Made by a program: the position numbers and the translations under genes. DNA of 64,000 nucleotides from Paenibacillus glycanilyticus (GTDB lineage Bacteria > Bacillota > Bacilli > Paenibacillales > Paenibacillaceae), in NCBI RefSeq assembly GCF_030161375.1, contig NZ_BSSQ01000001.1:558001-622000 (forward strand), in the 5' to 3' direction. Under the pieces are notes generated by a model, which was not told the origin of the DNA, searched no databases, and saw nothing but the letters and a program-made list of their open reading frames with translations. Numbering within the stretch: position 1 is the stretch's first letter; every line of letters starts with the position of its first letter. Shown here in pieces: positions 51,317 through 60,668 of the stretch.

Positions 51317-54076
51317 TTATTTCGCTGCCGCGATGCCTACCGTATAGATCTCGCACGGCCCAAGCTCCGCCGCGAACGAGCCGCTCGCGCTTTCGTCGCT
51401 TGGCTTCAGGCGTTCGCCTTCTTGTTCCAGCACGTCGCTCGCATAAGCCGCCGAGGACCCGCTCACGTTCGGCAATGCCTGCAGCTTGGCTGCTTCCGGA
51501 CGCATGTTGAACCAGCGCAGCATGAGATCGCCCGTCGCTTCCGCGATCTTGGCAGAGGAGAACGCAATACCTTCGCCTTCCCAAGCCAGGAACGAATGAA
51601 CAGGCGATAAAGTTCCGCCGTGCACGCCGGTCTGCGCGCTTGTCCAAGGCGCTTGGAACTGATAAGCGGACGCATACGCGCCGGACACCGCGCCGTCGCC
51701 GCCATGCGGAAGAATCAATAGATCAACCGTATGCTCGCCGAGGCATTGCGCTTCCGGCGTTGGGAAGACGCCCCAGTCGCCTAGCTCGGAGACCGAGCGA
51801 AGCAGCGTGACGGCAATCGTATTGCGGCCGTCGCGAAGCACTTCGTATTCGTTTAAGCCAAAGTTCGCGATGGTGAGGCCTTGCATGCCGTCGCTGACAT
51901 CGGCAAAAGCTTGCTGATGCTGCGCGTTGCTCGGGTTCTCCCATTCCGCAGCCGGCTCGTTGTCTCGAACCGCCACTTCGAAGATCGCGTCGGCGCGATG
52001 GACGGAAGCGATCAAGTCGGTCGGGAACAAGGCGCGCACGCGATGGTCTTTCGCTTGGTTATTAAACGTCGTGCGAATGCCCACGCCGCGGCCCGAACGC
52101 TCCAGGCTTACAACCGTACGGATCGTGAACGGCACAAACGTTGTTGAGCGGCCGGATTTGCGCTCCGGATAATAGACCGCTTCCTGCTTCTCCTGTTCGA
52201 ACAGCTCATCGGCGGATGCCGGGATCGACCAATGATGCACAATCTCGAACGCCGCGCGGTACGCGTTGTCTTCGATGACGCGGATTTCGGCCGCGAGACC
52301 TTTGGTCGTAAGCGCAGTCTCGCCGTCCGGCTGCTTGAACATATACTCGTTGCCGATATCCCCGACATTCTCATAGATGAGCAGATCGCGGTACGTGCGT
52401 CCGCTGGCCATATCCGTTACCGCCAAGGTTCCGTCCTCGGCGATCTCTATGCTGAGGCTATCGTTCGCAAGCGTGCGGGGACCGGATACAAGCGACGGCG
52501 ACGAAGCACCGCTCGCAGCGCCAAGCACCCAAGCGTAAGTTTTCAAACCAAGCGCCGGCACGGCCGCCGCTTCGAACGTCAGCTTCACGCGGCGCGTCCA
52601 ATACGGCTGACGGAACTTGTCATCCGGAAGATCGTAGCCGAACTGCAAGCCCAGGTCCTCGAACGTATGCTGGATGGCGTTTCCATCCGCATCCACAAGC
52701 GTGCGGCCCTCGAGAGAAATTTCCTTCATCATGCGGATCATGTCATTTGGAGCGATGCCTTCGCGGAAATACACGCGCGCAACGTCCAGCTCGACTTCCA
52801 AGACGCCGCTACGCGTCCATCCCGTCGTATTAAACGCAACAAGCGGCAGCGCATCCTGACCATAGCTCGCGAACACGCTCGTATCGACGGCGCCCGCGAC
52901 CGCTTGTTTACTGTCGTCGACAATCGTCTCCGCCACATGGCGGCTCTTATCGAACCGGGTGACCATTTCGCGGTGCACCTCGTCAACGCTGCAACCGCAG
53001 ATGCTGTCATGCGGATGGTTCTGCATGAGCGTCTTCCAAGCGTATTTCAGCAGATGATGCGGGTACTTGGCTTGGCCCGTCACATGCGCGAACGCGGCGA
53101 GCGGCTCGGCGACCTTCTCCAGAATCATCTGACCGGTTTGATTCATCTGCTTCAGGTAGACGCGGGCTGACGCCGTGTTCACTAGCGTCGACCAGCCGTC
53201 CGTCCGCTGGCTGCGCAGTTCGCCGCGTACGACCGACAACTGCTTGTCTTCAAGCGACGACTTCAACGACGCCAGGTAATCCGGGAAATTCGAATGGACG
53301 AAATCCGTATCCGGGTACAGCTTGCGTGCGACGCGGATCGCTTCGGCCAGATCCGTCTGGATCGGTTGGTGATCGCAGCCGTTCATGAACAGCAACTGAC
53401 CCGTAGATGCGTATTTGCCGGCATCTGCCAGCTTGCGGTCCCAATATTCCTTGGCTTCCGCCTCGTCCACGGGCACCTCGTTGCCGTTGCTGTACCAGTT
53501 GGCGAACAGAATGCCAAGCACCTGCGAGCCGTCGGGTCCTTCCCATACGAGCTCCGAGAAGGATGACTCGTACGCGGAGTCCGAGACCATGTTATTGAAG
53601 CCGGTAGGCTTGACGCCGCGGCCGAACACCGCGTTGTCGATGCCCGCCTGCTTCATGAGCTGCGGCGCTTGGCCGATGTTGCCGAAGGTATCGGGGAAGT
53701 ACCCGACCTTCGCGATCGTGCCGTAATGCGCGGCATCTTGATGCCCGATCTGCAGATTGCGGACGTTCGCTTCGCTGCTCGTCAGGAACGCATCCTGCAG
53801 CACGTACCATGGGCCGATATGAATACGTCCCTCGCGAATCCATTTCTCCAGGCGTTCCCGCTGGTCCGGGCGTACTTGCAAATAGTCCTCGATGATAATC
53901 GTCTGTCCGTCAAGATAGAAGCTGCGGTATTCCTCGTCGTTCTCCAGCGTGTCCAGCAACGTATCCATAAGCGCGATTAACCGCACGTGATGTTTCTCGT
54001 AAGGCAAATACCATTCGCGGTCCCAATGCGTGTGCGAGATGATATGCGCCGTTTGTCTATGATCAGCGTTCGCCAT
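51317..54076 (-). CDS. GH38 alpha-mannosidase
   Basis: A 919-residue cytoplasmic enzyme. AAAGGAG lies nine bases before the ATG. The catalytic (beta/alpha)7 domain starts HIISHTHWDREW, with the zinc ligands His17 and Asp19. The nucleophile is Asp129 in YFPDTFGN. A third zinc-site region is NHPHDSICGCSVDEVH near residue 355. Family-typical helical and beta-sandwich domains follow. The length matches bacterial MngB-like alpha-mannosidases. It is the last gene of the unit with a clan GH-A hydrolase and GH125, and should remove alpha-mannose residues from imported mannosides. There is no signal peptide. The hydrolase, GH125 and importer genes lie upstream in the same direction. Confidence 0.92.
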   Translation of the reverse strand: MANADHRQTAHIISHTHWDREWYLPYEKHHVRLIALMDTLLDTLENDEEYRSFYLDGQTIIIEDYLQVRPDQRERLEKWIREGRIHIGPWYVLQDAFLTSSEANVRNLQIGHQDAAHYGTIAKVGYFPDTFGNIGQAPQLMKQAGIDNAVFGRGVKPTGFNNMVSDSAYESSFSELVWEGPDGSQVLGILFANWYSNGNEVPVDEAEAKEYWDRKLADAGKYASTGQLLFMNGCDHQPIQTDLAEAIRVARKLYPDTDFVHSNFPDYLASLKSSLEDKQLSVVRGELRSQRTDGWSTLVNTASARVYLKQMNQTGQMILEKVAEPLAAFAHVTGQAKYPHHLLKYAWKTLMQNHPHDSICGCSVDEVHREMVTRFDKSRHVAETIVDDSKQAVAGAVDTSVFASYGQDALPLVAFNTTGWTRSGVLEVELDVARVYFREGIAPNDMIRMMKEISLEGRTLVDADGNAIQHTFEDLGLQFGYDLPDDKFRQPYWTRRVKLTFEAAAVPALGLKTYAWVLGAASGASSPSLVSGPRTLANDSLSIEIAEDGTLAVTDMASGRTYRDLLIYENVGDIGNEYMFKQPDGETALTTKGLAAEIRVIEDNAYRAAFEIVHHWSIPASADELFEQEKQEAVYYPERKSGRSTTFVPFTIRTVVSLERSGRGVGIRTTFNNQAKDHRVRALFPTDLIASVHRADAIFEVAVRDNEPAAEWENPSNAQHQQAFADVSDGMQGLTIANFGLNEYEVLRDGRNTIAVTLLRSVSELGDWGVFPTPEAQCLGEHTVDLLILPHGGDGAVSGAYASAYQFQAPWTSAQTGVHGGTLSPVHSFLAWEGEGIAFSSAKIAEATGDLMLRWFNMRPEAAKLQALPNVSGSSAAYASDVLEQEGERLKPSDESASGSFAAELGPCEIYTVGIAAAK

Positions 54077-54104
54077 GGCGATCGTCTCCTTTCGATTTCA
54101 AGCT

Positions 54105-57100
54105 TTATTCGGCCGGCAGAGCCAGCACTTCTACTTCATCCGGGCGATAGACCGACGTCACATTGCCGGCCCGGTCGACGGCAAACAATACCGCGCGCTC
54201 CCGCTCCAGCACGAACGAATACGCCGTTCCCGTCGCGGCGGACTTCACTTCGATCTGCGCGTCATGCGCATATTCGGATACGAACACGAAGAGCTCGCCG
54301 TCCTTGAAGCGAAGACTCCGGCCGTATACGCCCGCCAGGTCGCCGCCTCTTAGCCATTCCAATTCGCCGCGCGCGCCCGAAACCTCCAGCGCGTGCGCAT
54401 ACAGCGCCGCAACCGGTTCGGCGCGTTCGTTCAGCTCCACGGGCAGCGGGCACCAGATGATGCGTCCTTGACCGTAAGCAGCCTCCATGACTTGGTCCGC
54501 TCCCGCAGGGGCGCCGTAACCGGCTTCTTTGAACACTTCGGCGATTCTCCGGTGGCCGTACGATACCGGATACGCCTTGTCCCCGATCGCGAGCCTTTCT
54601 TCCCGAACGACGTTGGCCGGCTTTCGCTGACCAAACGTATCCGAGAGCCGGTCCGCTTCCCGCCAGTAGGCGTCGAGCCCAAGCGGGCCCGTGAACAAGA
54701 GCGTCGCTTCCGTCCGGTCCACAATGTCCAGCAGCCGCGCAAACGCTTCGTCCTCGAAGTTATGCGCGGACGGCACGATAATCAGCTTGGCCGGCGCCGC
54801 CTCCAGCGCGTCCAGATGGTATTCCGACACGCCGCGGAACGGCGTCTTCAGCTCGTAGCCAAGCACGCGCGTCAGGCGCGTCGTGGCGTCGAACGCCAGC
54901 TTGCGGTTGGAGAAATCGTTGGAGTACGGGAATACGGCGGCGACATCTTCCAATTCCCGCTCACGGAACAGATCGCGGATCTGCTCCATAAAGCTCCCGA
55001 ACCGGTAGGAAACGTCCGCCTCCGGCTTCTCCGTTCCGTCTGCCCGCAGCGCGCCGATATGGGATTCGTTCGCGTTGTCCATATAGAAGTTGGTGTTCCA
55101 GATCCACTGCACGGCGCCGGCGCCGCCTGCCGCGAAGGCATACGCGTATTTGCGCTCCAGCATCGCCCGCAGCTCTTCTTCGGAACGCTTTGCGAATCCG
55201 GCCGGCGTTTCCACGTACATGATCCCCGTCTCCTGCACGACGTTTGGCTTGTCAGCCGTCTTCGCAAAGATACCGTCCCACAGCAAATGGTCGTTCAACC
55301 ACCAGGAATGCACAGTCGTGTAGTCGACTTCTTCCCCGTAGAAGAACGGCGAAGGCCGCTGCGCGCCTAGCGCTTCGTCCTGGCCGACCGTCACGAGCTG
55401 CGACGGATTGCTTTCTTTGATCGCATCGACAAGCTGCTTCGCCCAGCGGTTGTGCATGTCCATCGAGAACAGCGCGTAATCCAGCCAACGCGTACCCCGT
55501 TTGCCTTGGTGCATGTCCTGCACGTCAAAGTTGATGTCTTCCGGCTCCGGTATAACAGCGGATGCGAAATCCGGCAACTCGCCCGGGGTCATGCCCCAGC
55601 GTTCGCGCAGCTTCTCGATCGCGCCGTGACGCTCCGCCAGCCATTCCGCGTAAGCCGCCTTCTCGAACCGGTCGCGGCTCGAGCGAGGACCGTCGGAGAA
55701 GATCCGCGGCGGATCAAACATCGACGGCTCATTGATCAGATCCCAATCGACGTTAGTCGTCTCGCGGTGACGGCTGACGATGGAGCGGATGAATCGCTTC
55801 TGCGCTTCCACGCTGCGAGGATCGAGATAAGGGTTTGTTCCCTCCCAAGTCTCCGGCGTAAAGGAAAAGAACGTAAACGTCACCTGCAGACCATGCCGCT
55901 TCGCGGTCATGAAGAATGCGTCGATTGAGCGCAGTACTTCTTCGGAAGCATGTCCGTCCACCTGCATGATGTTGCGGTACGCCGTCCAAATGCCCGTGCG
56001 GATCCAGTTAATGCCCGCCTTGCGCATTTGCGCCATATCGCGATCCCATACCGATACGTTCGGCAGGAACAGGAACTTGCGCGCGACGTCCGAGGTCATG
56101 TACGTCATGCCGACAACCGGCATCGGCCGGCCGTCTTTCTCGAAATAATCCCGTCCTCGCGACAGCAGGCCGCCAGCGTTCAGCAAGCCTGCATCCAAGC
56201 CCCAGAAACCTTGGCGAAGCAGGCGGGTCTCGCCGTCCGAGGACTTGGCGATGCAATCCACATGATAATAACCCGCTTGGATGTCGCCGGGCAGCGGAAT
56301 CCGCTTCAGCTCAAGCTCAGGACCAATTTCCGCCTCGTGGCGGTAAGTGAACACGTCCGAACCTTCGCCATGGCGGACAGCAATATCAAACGTCCAGCTG
56401 GACTTGCCCTCCGCGCCGCGTCCCAGCTTTTGCGCCTGAAGCGTCAGCATCGGCCGCTCATGCAGCTCGTAAGAAGCATAGCTCGGCTTCAGCCACAGCT
56501 CGGTCACGCCTGCCGCGCAGAACGTCGTCCAAGCTAGCAGCGCTTCTGCTCCGCCGCGCGCGAAAAATTCCGCGCCAAGCGGCAAGTTGATGAACAGCCA
56601 ACGTCCGCCTGCAAAATCACCTTTTGTGTTCTCCCATAATACGGCCGGCGCGGCAACTTCCCGCCCTTCGGCGGAGATGCCCTTCAGCACAGGATAAATA
56701 TGCGCATCCATTGGACCGGCCGAGCCCATCTGCAGCGGCAGGTCGCTTGATTTGGTCACATGCGGCACGAGGTTCCAGGTATCCGCAACGTCAAGCAGAG
56801 CCTCTATGCCCTTGAATAGAGGGATTTCCTCGTTAGCGGAAAGCTTCAGGATCGGCTCCGCCTTCACCGGCAGCATCTCGTGAATACGCAGCTGACGGTG
56901 GTACGCTGTCTGTTCCGGCTCCGCGAGCCATTCGCCGGCTTCTTGGCGAACCGGCACGCGGAATGGCGCGCCGCCCAAGCTGATCAAGCCGCCGCCGCGT
57001 TTCAAGAACCCGAGCAACGCTTCCCATGCGGCGACGGGGAAATAAGGCGCATGCAGCGACACGAATACGCCGCCGTCCGCATTTTCAAGTCTTGCCGCTA

Positions 57101-57215
57101 ACGCATCGGCGCCGTATACTTCGCCCACGCCCCGCAGCTGTTCCAATTCCGCTCCGCCAATGGCAGAGGCGCCCGGAAAGGCGCCATCATAGAAAATAAT
57201 CGTCGAATTAGGCAT
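54105..57215 (-). CDS. Large clan GH-A glycoside hydrolase (GH42/GH5-like), specificity unknown
   Basis: A 1036-residue protein without signal peptide. The N-terminal 350 residues contain a glutamine-amidotransferase-like or trimerisation-type alpha/beta segment (VFVSLHAPYFPVAAWEALLG, LKRGGGLISLGGAPF) and a beta-sandwich. The TIM barrel spans about 360-720, with acid/base Glu496 in WDLINEPSM and nucleophile Glu662 in NVVQETGIMY, both intact. Beyond 740 there is a second amidotransferase-like domain (AAVFPYSNDFSNR, LIIVPSAHNFEDEAF), as in GH42 enzymes, and a C-terminal beta domain. The start overlaps the GH125 stop by eight bases, so it is translationally coupled. It is probably a beta-mannosidase, beta-galactosidase or related enzyme acting on the core of a mannosylated glycan; this is inference. 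Confidence 0.78.
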   Translation of the reverse strand: MPNSTIIFYDGAFPGASAIGGAELEQLRGVGEVYGADALAARLENADGGVFVSLHAPYFPVAAWEALLGFLKRGGGLISLGGAPFRVPVRQEAGEWLAEPEQTAYHRQLRIHEMLPVKAEPILKLSANEEIPLFKGIEALLDVADTWNLVPHVTKSSDLPLQMGSAGPMDAHIYPVLKGISAEGREVAAPAVLWENTKGDFAGGRWLFINLPLGAEFFARGGAEALLAWTTFCAAGVTELWLKPSYASYELHERPMLTLQAQKLGRGAEGKSSWTFDIAVRHGEGSDVFTYRHEAEIGPELELKRIPLPGDIQAGYYHVDCIAKSSDGETRLLRQGFWGLDAGLLNAGGLLSRGRDYFEKDGRPMPVVGMTYMTSDVARKFLFLPNVSVWDRDMAQMRKAGINWIRTGIWTAYRNIMQVDGHASEEVLRSIDAFFMTAKRHGLQVTFTFFSFTPETWEGTNPYLDPRSVEAQKRFIRSIVSRHRETTNVDWDLINEPSMFDPPRIFSDGPRSSRDRFEKAAYAEWLAERHGAIEKLRERWGMTPGELPDFASAVIPEPEDINFDVQDMHQGKRGTRWLDYALFSMDMHNRWAKQLVDAIKESNPSQLVTVGQDEALGAQRPSPFFYGEEVDYTTVHSWWLNDHLLWDGIFAKTADKPNVVQETGIMYVETPAGFAKRSEEELRAMLERKYAYAFAAGGAGAVQWIWNTNFYMDNANESHIGALRADGTEKPEADVSYRFGSFMEQIRDLFRERELEDVAAVFPYSNDFSNRKLAFDATTRLTRVLGYELKTPFRGVSEYHLDALEAAPAKLIIVPSAHNFEDEAFARLLDIVDRTEATLLFTGPLGLDAYWREADRLSDTFGQRKPANVVREERLAIGDKAYPVSYGHRRIAEVFKEAGYGAPAGADQVMEAAYGQGRIIWCPLPVELNERAEPVAALYAHALEVSGARGELEWLRGGDLAGVYGRSLRFKDGELFVFVSEYAHDAQIEVKSAATGTAYSFVLERERAVLFAVDRAGNVTSVYRPDEVEVLALPAE

Positions 57216-58533
57216 CGAGGAGTCCCGCTTTCATCGCTTTATGGACCAGCTGCGAGAACAAGCTGTTGGACCAAGCGAACCATTTGCGCGTGAATACGGA
57301 AGGATCGTCCGAATGGAAACCTTCGTGCATGTAGCCGGTGTCGGCGTCCGTCGCTTCCAATACCGCGATCATTTCGAGAATCTCCTCATCCGTCTTGGCC
57401 GTGAGTCCTTGCATGGACAAGGCCATATGCCAGATATACCCCGGCGGCGTATGCGGACTGCCGATGCCTTTTGCGGCCGTGCCTTCGTAATAGAACGGGT
57501 TTTCCTTGCTCAGTGCGAAGCGGCGCGTATTCTGGTAGATCGGATCGTCCCCGTCCACGTATCCAAGGTATGGAATCGAAATCAAGCCCGGCGTGCCCGC
57601 GTCGTCCATCAGGCAGTAGTTGCCAAAGCCGTCTGTCTCGTAAGCATAGATCGGTCCGAACTCCGGATGCCGGTAGATACCGTATAACTGGATACCATGG
57701 TTGATCTCGCGCTCGAGCTTCGCCATTTCCTTCTCAAACGACAGGTCGCGGAAGACGAATTCGGCAATCTCGCGCATCTGGCGCAGCGTGACAACCGCGA
57801 ACATATTGTCTGGAATGTTGTAATGGAAATCGCAGGCGTCGTCGCTCGGACGGAAGCCGGACCAGACCATACCCGTATAGTTGACCGGCATGCCGAGACC
57901 GTCGTTCATGAGCGAATCGGTCATGATCCCGTTGTCCCGCTCGAAGCGGTACGGCGAACGGTCGAAATGGTGCTGCTCGCGTTTCCACAGGTCGACTGCG
58001 GCGCGCATGGCCACCTTGAAGTCCGCGTCAAAGATATCGGCGCGGCCGGTTTCTTTCCAGTACGCGAAGGCAAGGCGCATCGAGAAGCAGATGGAATCAA
58101 GTTCGAATTTGCGCTCCCATACCCAAGGGGACATGTCCGTCTTGTCGTCGGTGTTCCAGTGCCAGTCATTAGCCATCTCATTAAACGCGTTTGCGTAAGG
58201 GTCGATGACGATATTGCGCATGTGCAGCTTGATCAAGCCGCCAATAATCCGCTGCAGGTCGGCGTCGTCCTTGGAGAACGGTACGTAATGCATAACCTGC
58301 TCGACGGAATCGCGCAGCCACATCGCGGGAATATCCCCGGTAATAACAAACGTCGTGCCGTCATTCAGAAGTTTGGTTGTCGTTTCCAATGTATTCGGAA
58401 AACAGTTCTTGAACAGCTGCAGCAGCTTCGGACGGTGCGCGAGGCGCGTCTCCGCCTCGGCAAGCACCGCTTGCACGGATTGCGGAAGAGGCAGGTGCGG
58501 CATGTCGATTTTAGGCAATCTGAATTGTTCCAT
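57208..58533 (-). CDS. GH125 exo-alpha-1,6-mannosidase
   Basis: A 441-residue enzyme with an (alpha/alpha)6 fold. The GH125 signature TGDIPAMWLRDS is at residues 65-76, followed by the HMRNIVIDPYANAFNE segment and WNTDDKTDMSPWVWERKFELDS near 120-140. GH125 enzymes trim alpha-1,6-linked mannose from N-glycan-type structures with inversion. AAGGGGG lies upstream of the ATG. It is the first glycosidase gene after the permeases and overlaps the next gene. With GH38 and GH-A partners it forms a mannoside-degrading set. Confidence 0.93.
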   Translation of the reverse strand: MEQFRLPKIDMPHLPLPQSVQAVLAEAETRLAHRPKLLQLFKNCFPNTLETTTKLLNDGTTFVITGDIPAMWLRDSVEQVMHYVPFSKDDADLQRIIGGLIKLHMRNIVIDPYANAFNEMANDWHWNTDDKTDMSPWVWERKFELDSICFSMRLAFAYWKETGRADIFDADFKVAMRAAVDLWKREQHHFDRSPYRFERDNGIMTDSLMNDGLGMPVNYTGMVWSGFRPSDDACDFHYNIPDNMFAVVTLRQMREIAEFVFRDLSFEKEMAKLEREINHGIQLYGIYRHPEFGPIYAYETDGFGNYCLMDDAGTPGLISIPYLGYVDGDDPIYQNTRRFALSKENPFYYEGTAAKGIGSPHTPPGYIWHMALSMQGLTAKTDEEILEMIAVLEATDADTGYMHEGFHSDDPSVFTRKWFAWSNSLFSQLVHKAMKAGLLDA

Positions 58534-58583
58534 GGTGGTTTTCCCCCTTGTTGTTGCTATAAAAGTTTCGTTGCTTATGCTTA

Positions 58584-58629
58584 CCGCAAGCGGCCCGTGG
58601 ACGGTTATCCGCCCGCGGGCCGCTTGCGG
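58584..58629 (-). other. GC-rich intercistronic hairpin between permease and GH125 genes
   Basis: CCGCAAGCGGCCCG and CGGGCCGCTTGCGG pair perfectly over 14 bp with an 18-base loop and no T run. It is more likely a processing or stability element than a terminator, separating expression of transporter and glycosidase cistrons. Confidence 0.65.
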
Positions 58630-58656
58630 AGTAAAATATTGGAATCGATTAAAAGA

Positions 58657-59571
58657 CTACTCTTTGACAGCGCCAACCGTCAAGCCTTGTACGAAATAAC
58701 GCTGGAAGAACGGATACGCGAGCACGATCGGCCCGGTCGCCAGCACGACCATCGCCATCCGCGACGTATCCTGCGGCATCGACTGCAGCACGGAGGTCCC
58801 CAAGGAAGCGTTGTTGCTGTTGGCGAGAATGAACTGCATGCTGTTCTCGATCCGCATCAGCATCGATTGCAGCGGAACCAGGTCCGGGTTCTCGATGTAC
58901 AGCAAAGCGTTGAACCAGTCGTTCCAGTAACCAAGCACGCTGAACAGCGCGATTGTCGCCAGACCCGGCAGCGCAAGCGGAACGATAAGCCGGAAGAAGA
59001 TCCCGAACTCGCCGGCGCCGTCGATCTTGCCGGATTCGATGATCGCGTCCGGGATCATCGTTGCGAAGAACGTACGCATGATCATGATGTAGAAGGCATT
59101 AACCGCAAGCGGCAGAATGAGTGCCCACAGGGAATTTCCTAGGCCAAGCAGCTTTGTCGTCACGATGTAGGACGGCACGAGTCCGCCGTTGAACAGCATC
59201 GTGAAGAAAGCAAGGAACGAGAAAAATTTACGGTATTTGAACCCTTTGCGAGAGATCGCATACGCGAAGAGCGAGATCATGATCAAGCTGATCACCGTAC
59301 CGACGACCGTGACGAGAATGGTCACGCCATAGGAGCGCAATAGCTGGTCGCCCGCCTTGAACAGGTAGCTGTAGGCGTCGGTGCTCCATTTGTTCGGGAA
59401 TAACGAGTAACCGTCTTGCGCGAGCGTCTTCTCGTCGGTGAACGAGATGATCATGACGAGCAGAAAGGGAAACACGCAAGCCAGCGCGAATAGCCCGGCA
59501 ATGACGTTGAAGATGATGTTCCAGACTGGCGTCAGCCGCTGAAAGTCTTTGGATTTCGTAAGGGATGCCAT
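58657..59571 (-). CDS. Oligosaccharide ABC transporter permease (LplC/YtcP-type)
   Basis: A 304-residue permease of the CUT1 family, LplC/YtcP subgroup, with six membrane segments. FAYAISRKGFKYRKFFSF and the EAA loop IPDAIIESGKIDGAGEFGIF near residue 195 are visible. It ends RYFVQGLTVGAVKE, a tail typical of the subgroup. AAAGGAG lies seven bases before the ATG. It follows the LplB-type permease gene by 35 bases. Confidence 0.92.
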   Translation of the reverse strand: MASLTKSKDFQRLTPVWNIIFNVIAGLFALACVFPFLLVMIISFTDEKTLAQDGYSLFPNKWSTDAYSYLFKAGDQLLRSYGVTILVTVVGTVISLIMISLFAYAISRKGFKYRKFFSFLAFFTMLFNGGLVPSYIVTTKLLGLGNSLWALILPLAVNAFYIMIMRTFFATMIPDAIIESGKIDGAGEFGIFFRLIVPLALPGLATIALFSVLGYWNDWFNALLYIENPDLVPLQSMLMRIENSMQFILANSNNASLGTSVLQSMPQDTSRMAMVVLATGPIVLAYPFFQRYFVQGLTVGAVKE

Positions 59572-59606
59572 GATGATGCTCCTTTCTTCCTAATTGCTCT
59601 TTCCTC

Positions 59607-60542
59607 TTAAAATAAGGCGTTGTCTTTATTGAAGCGGCGAACGATCCAGTTGGACGTAATAACGAGTACGAAGCCAACGAACGACTGATACAGGCCGGCT
59701 GCGGTGCTCATGCCGATCTCCCCTGTCGTCTTCAAGCCGCGGTAGACGTAAGTGTCGATAACGTTCGTGACATTGTAGAGCGTCCCGGAATCTCGGGTAA
59801 CTTGATAGAACAAGCCGAAGTCCGCGTAGAAAATGCGGCCGATGGCCAGCAAAGTCAAAATAGTCATTAGCGGTGCCAGCATCGGCAGCGTAACGTTGCG
59901 GATCTGCTGCCACTTGTTCGCGCCGTCAATCATTGCCGCTTCGTACAGCGATCTGTCTATGCCCATGATTGCGGCCAGATAGACGACGCTGTTATAGCCG
60001 AGCGACTTCCATAGGAACACGATGACGATGATGAAGGGCCAATATTTCGGCTCAGAATACCATTGCTGCGGATCCATGCCAAAGGCGAGAACGATTTTGT
60101 TCATCACGCCGCGGTCGTAGCTGAGGAAGCTATATACGAAATAACCGACGATAACCCAGGACAGGAAGTAAGGCAGGAACATCCCTGTTTGGAACCATTT
60201 CGCCAGCCGCTTGTTTGCGATTTCGGAAAGAATGATGGCCATGGCCACTGCAAGAACTAGACCAATAATGATGAACACGATGTTGTAGAGCAAAGTATTG
60301 CGGGTGATGATGTACGCGTCGTTGGTGCTAAACAGGAACTTGAAGTTATCGAAGCCGACCCAGCGGCTGTGGATGATGCTGGAGAGAAATCCGCCATGTA
60401 CGCGGTATTCCTTGAAGGAAATTATCGTTCCGAGCATTGGCAGGTACGAGAACAATATAAACCAGACGGTAGCCGGAAGCGCCATCAGCAGCAGGGCTTT
60501 ATTGCGGTTAATGTCTTTGAAGAAACGCCCAAAGGCCTTCAT
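59607..60542 (-). CDS. Oligosaccharide ABC transporter permease (LplB-type)
   Basis: A 311-residue permease. The start ATG at 60542 follows AAAGGG; the longer frame lacks a ribosome site. LLLMALPATVWFILFSYLPM forms the first helix. The EAA loop reads GIDRSLYEAAMIDGANKWQQ near residue 205, and the protein ends in the RRFNKDNALF tail common in LplB proteins. It lies 127 bases after the binding protein, with a terminator-like hairpin between. The ATPase is not encoded here, so a shared MsmX-type ATPase is likely. Confidence 0.92.
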   Translation of the reverse strand: MKAFGRFFKDINRNKALLLMALPATVWFILFSYLPMLGTIISFKEYRVHGGFLSSIIHSRWVGFDNFKFLFSTNDAYIITRNTLLYNIVFIIIGLVLAVAMAIILSEIANKRLAKWFQTGMFLPYFLSWVIVGYFVYSFLSYDRGVMNKIVLAFGMDPQQWYSEPKYWPFIIVIVFLWKSLGYNSVVYLAAIMGIDRSLYEAAMIDGANKWQQIRNVTLPMLAPLMTILTLLAIGRIFYADFGLFYQVTRDSGTLYNVTNVIDTYVYRGLKTTGEIGMSTAAGLYQSFVGFVLVITSNWIVRRFNKDNALF

Positions 60543-60620
60543 GGGGTTCACCCTTTCTAAGCGAAGTAGGTTTGCAGCGCCAAGGGCCTGCGGCAATTCG
60601 TTCTACAGATGAATCGACTT

Positions 60621-60652
60621 AAAAAAAGGGCGAATGCCGAACATTCGCCCTT
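60621..60652 (-). terminator. Terminator/attenuator after the mannoside-binding protein gene
   Basis: AAGGGCGAATG and CATTCGCCCTT form a perfect 11-bp stem. On the minus strand it ends in seven T residues. It lies between the binding-protein gene and its permeases, so readthrough must be partial, giving more binding protein than permease. Confidence 0.85.
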
Positions 60653-60668
60653 CGGTACTATAAGAAAT

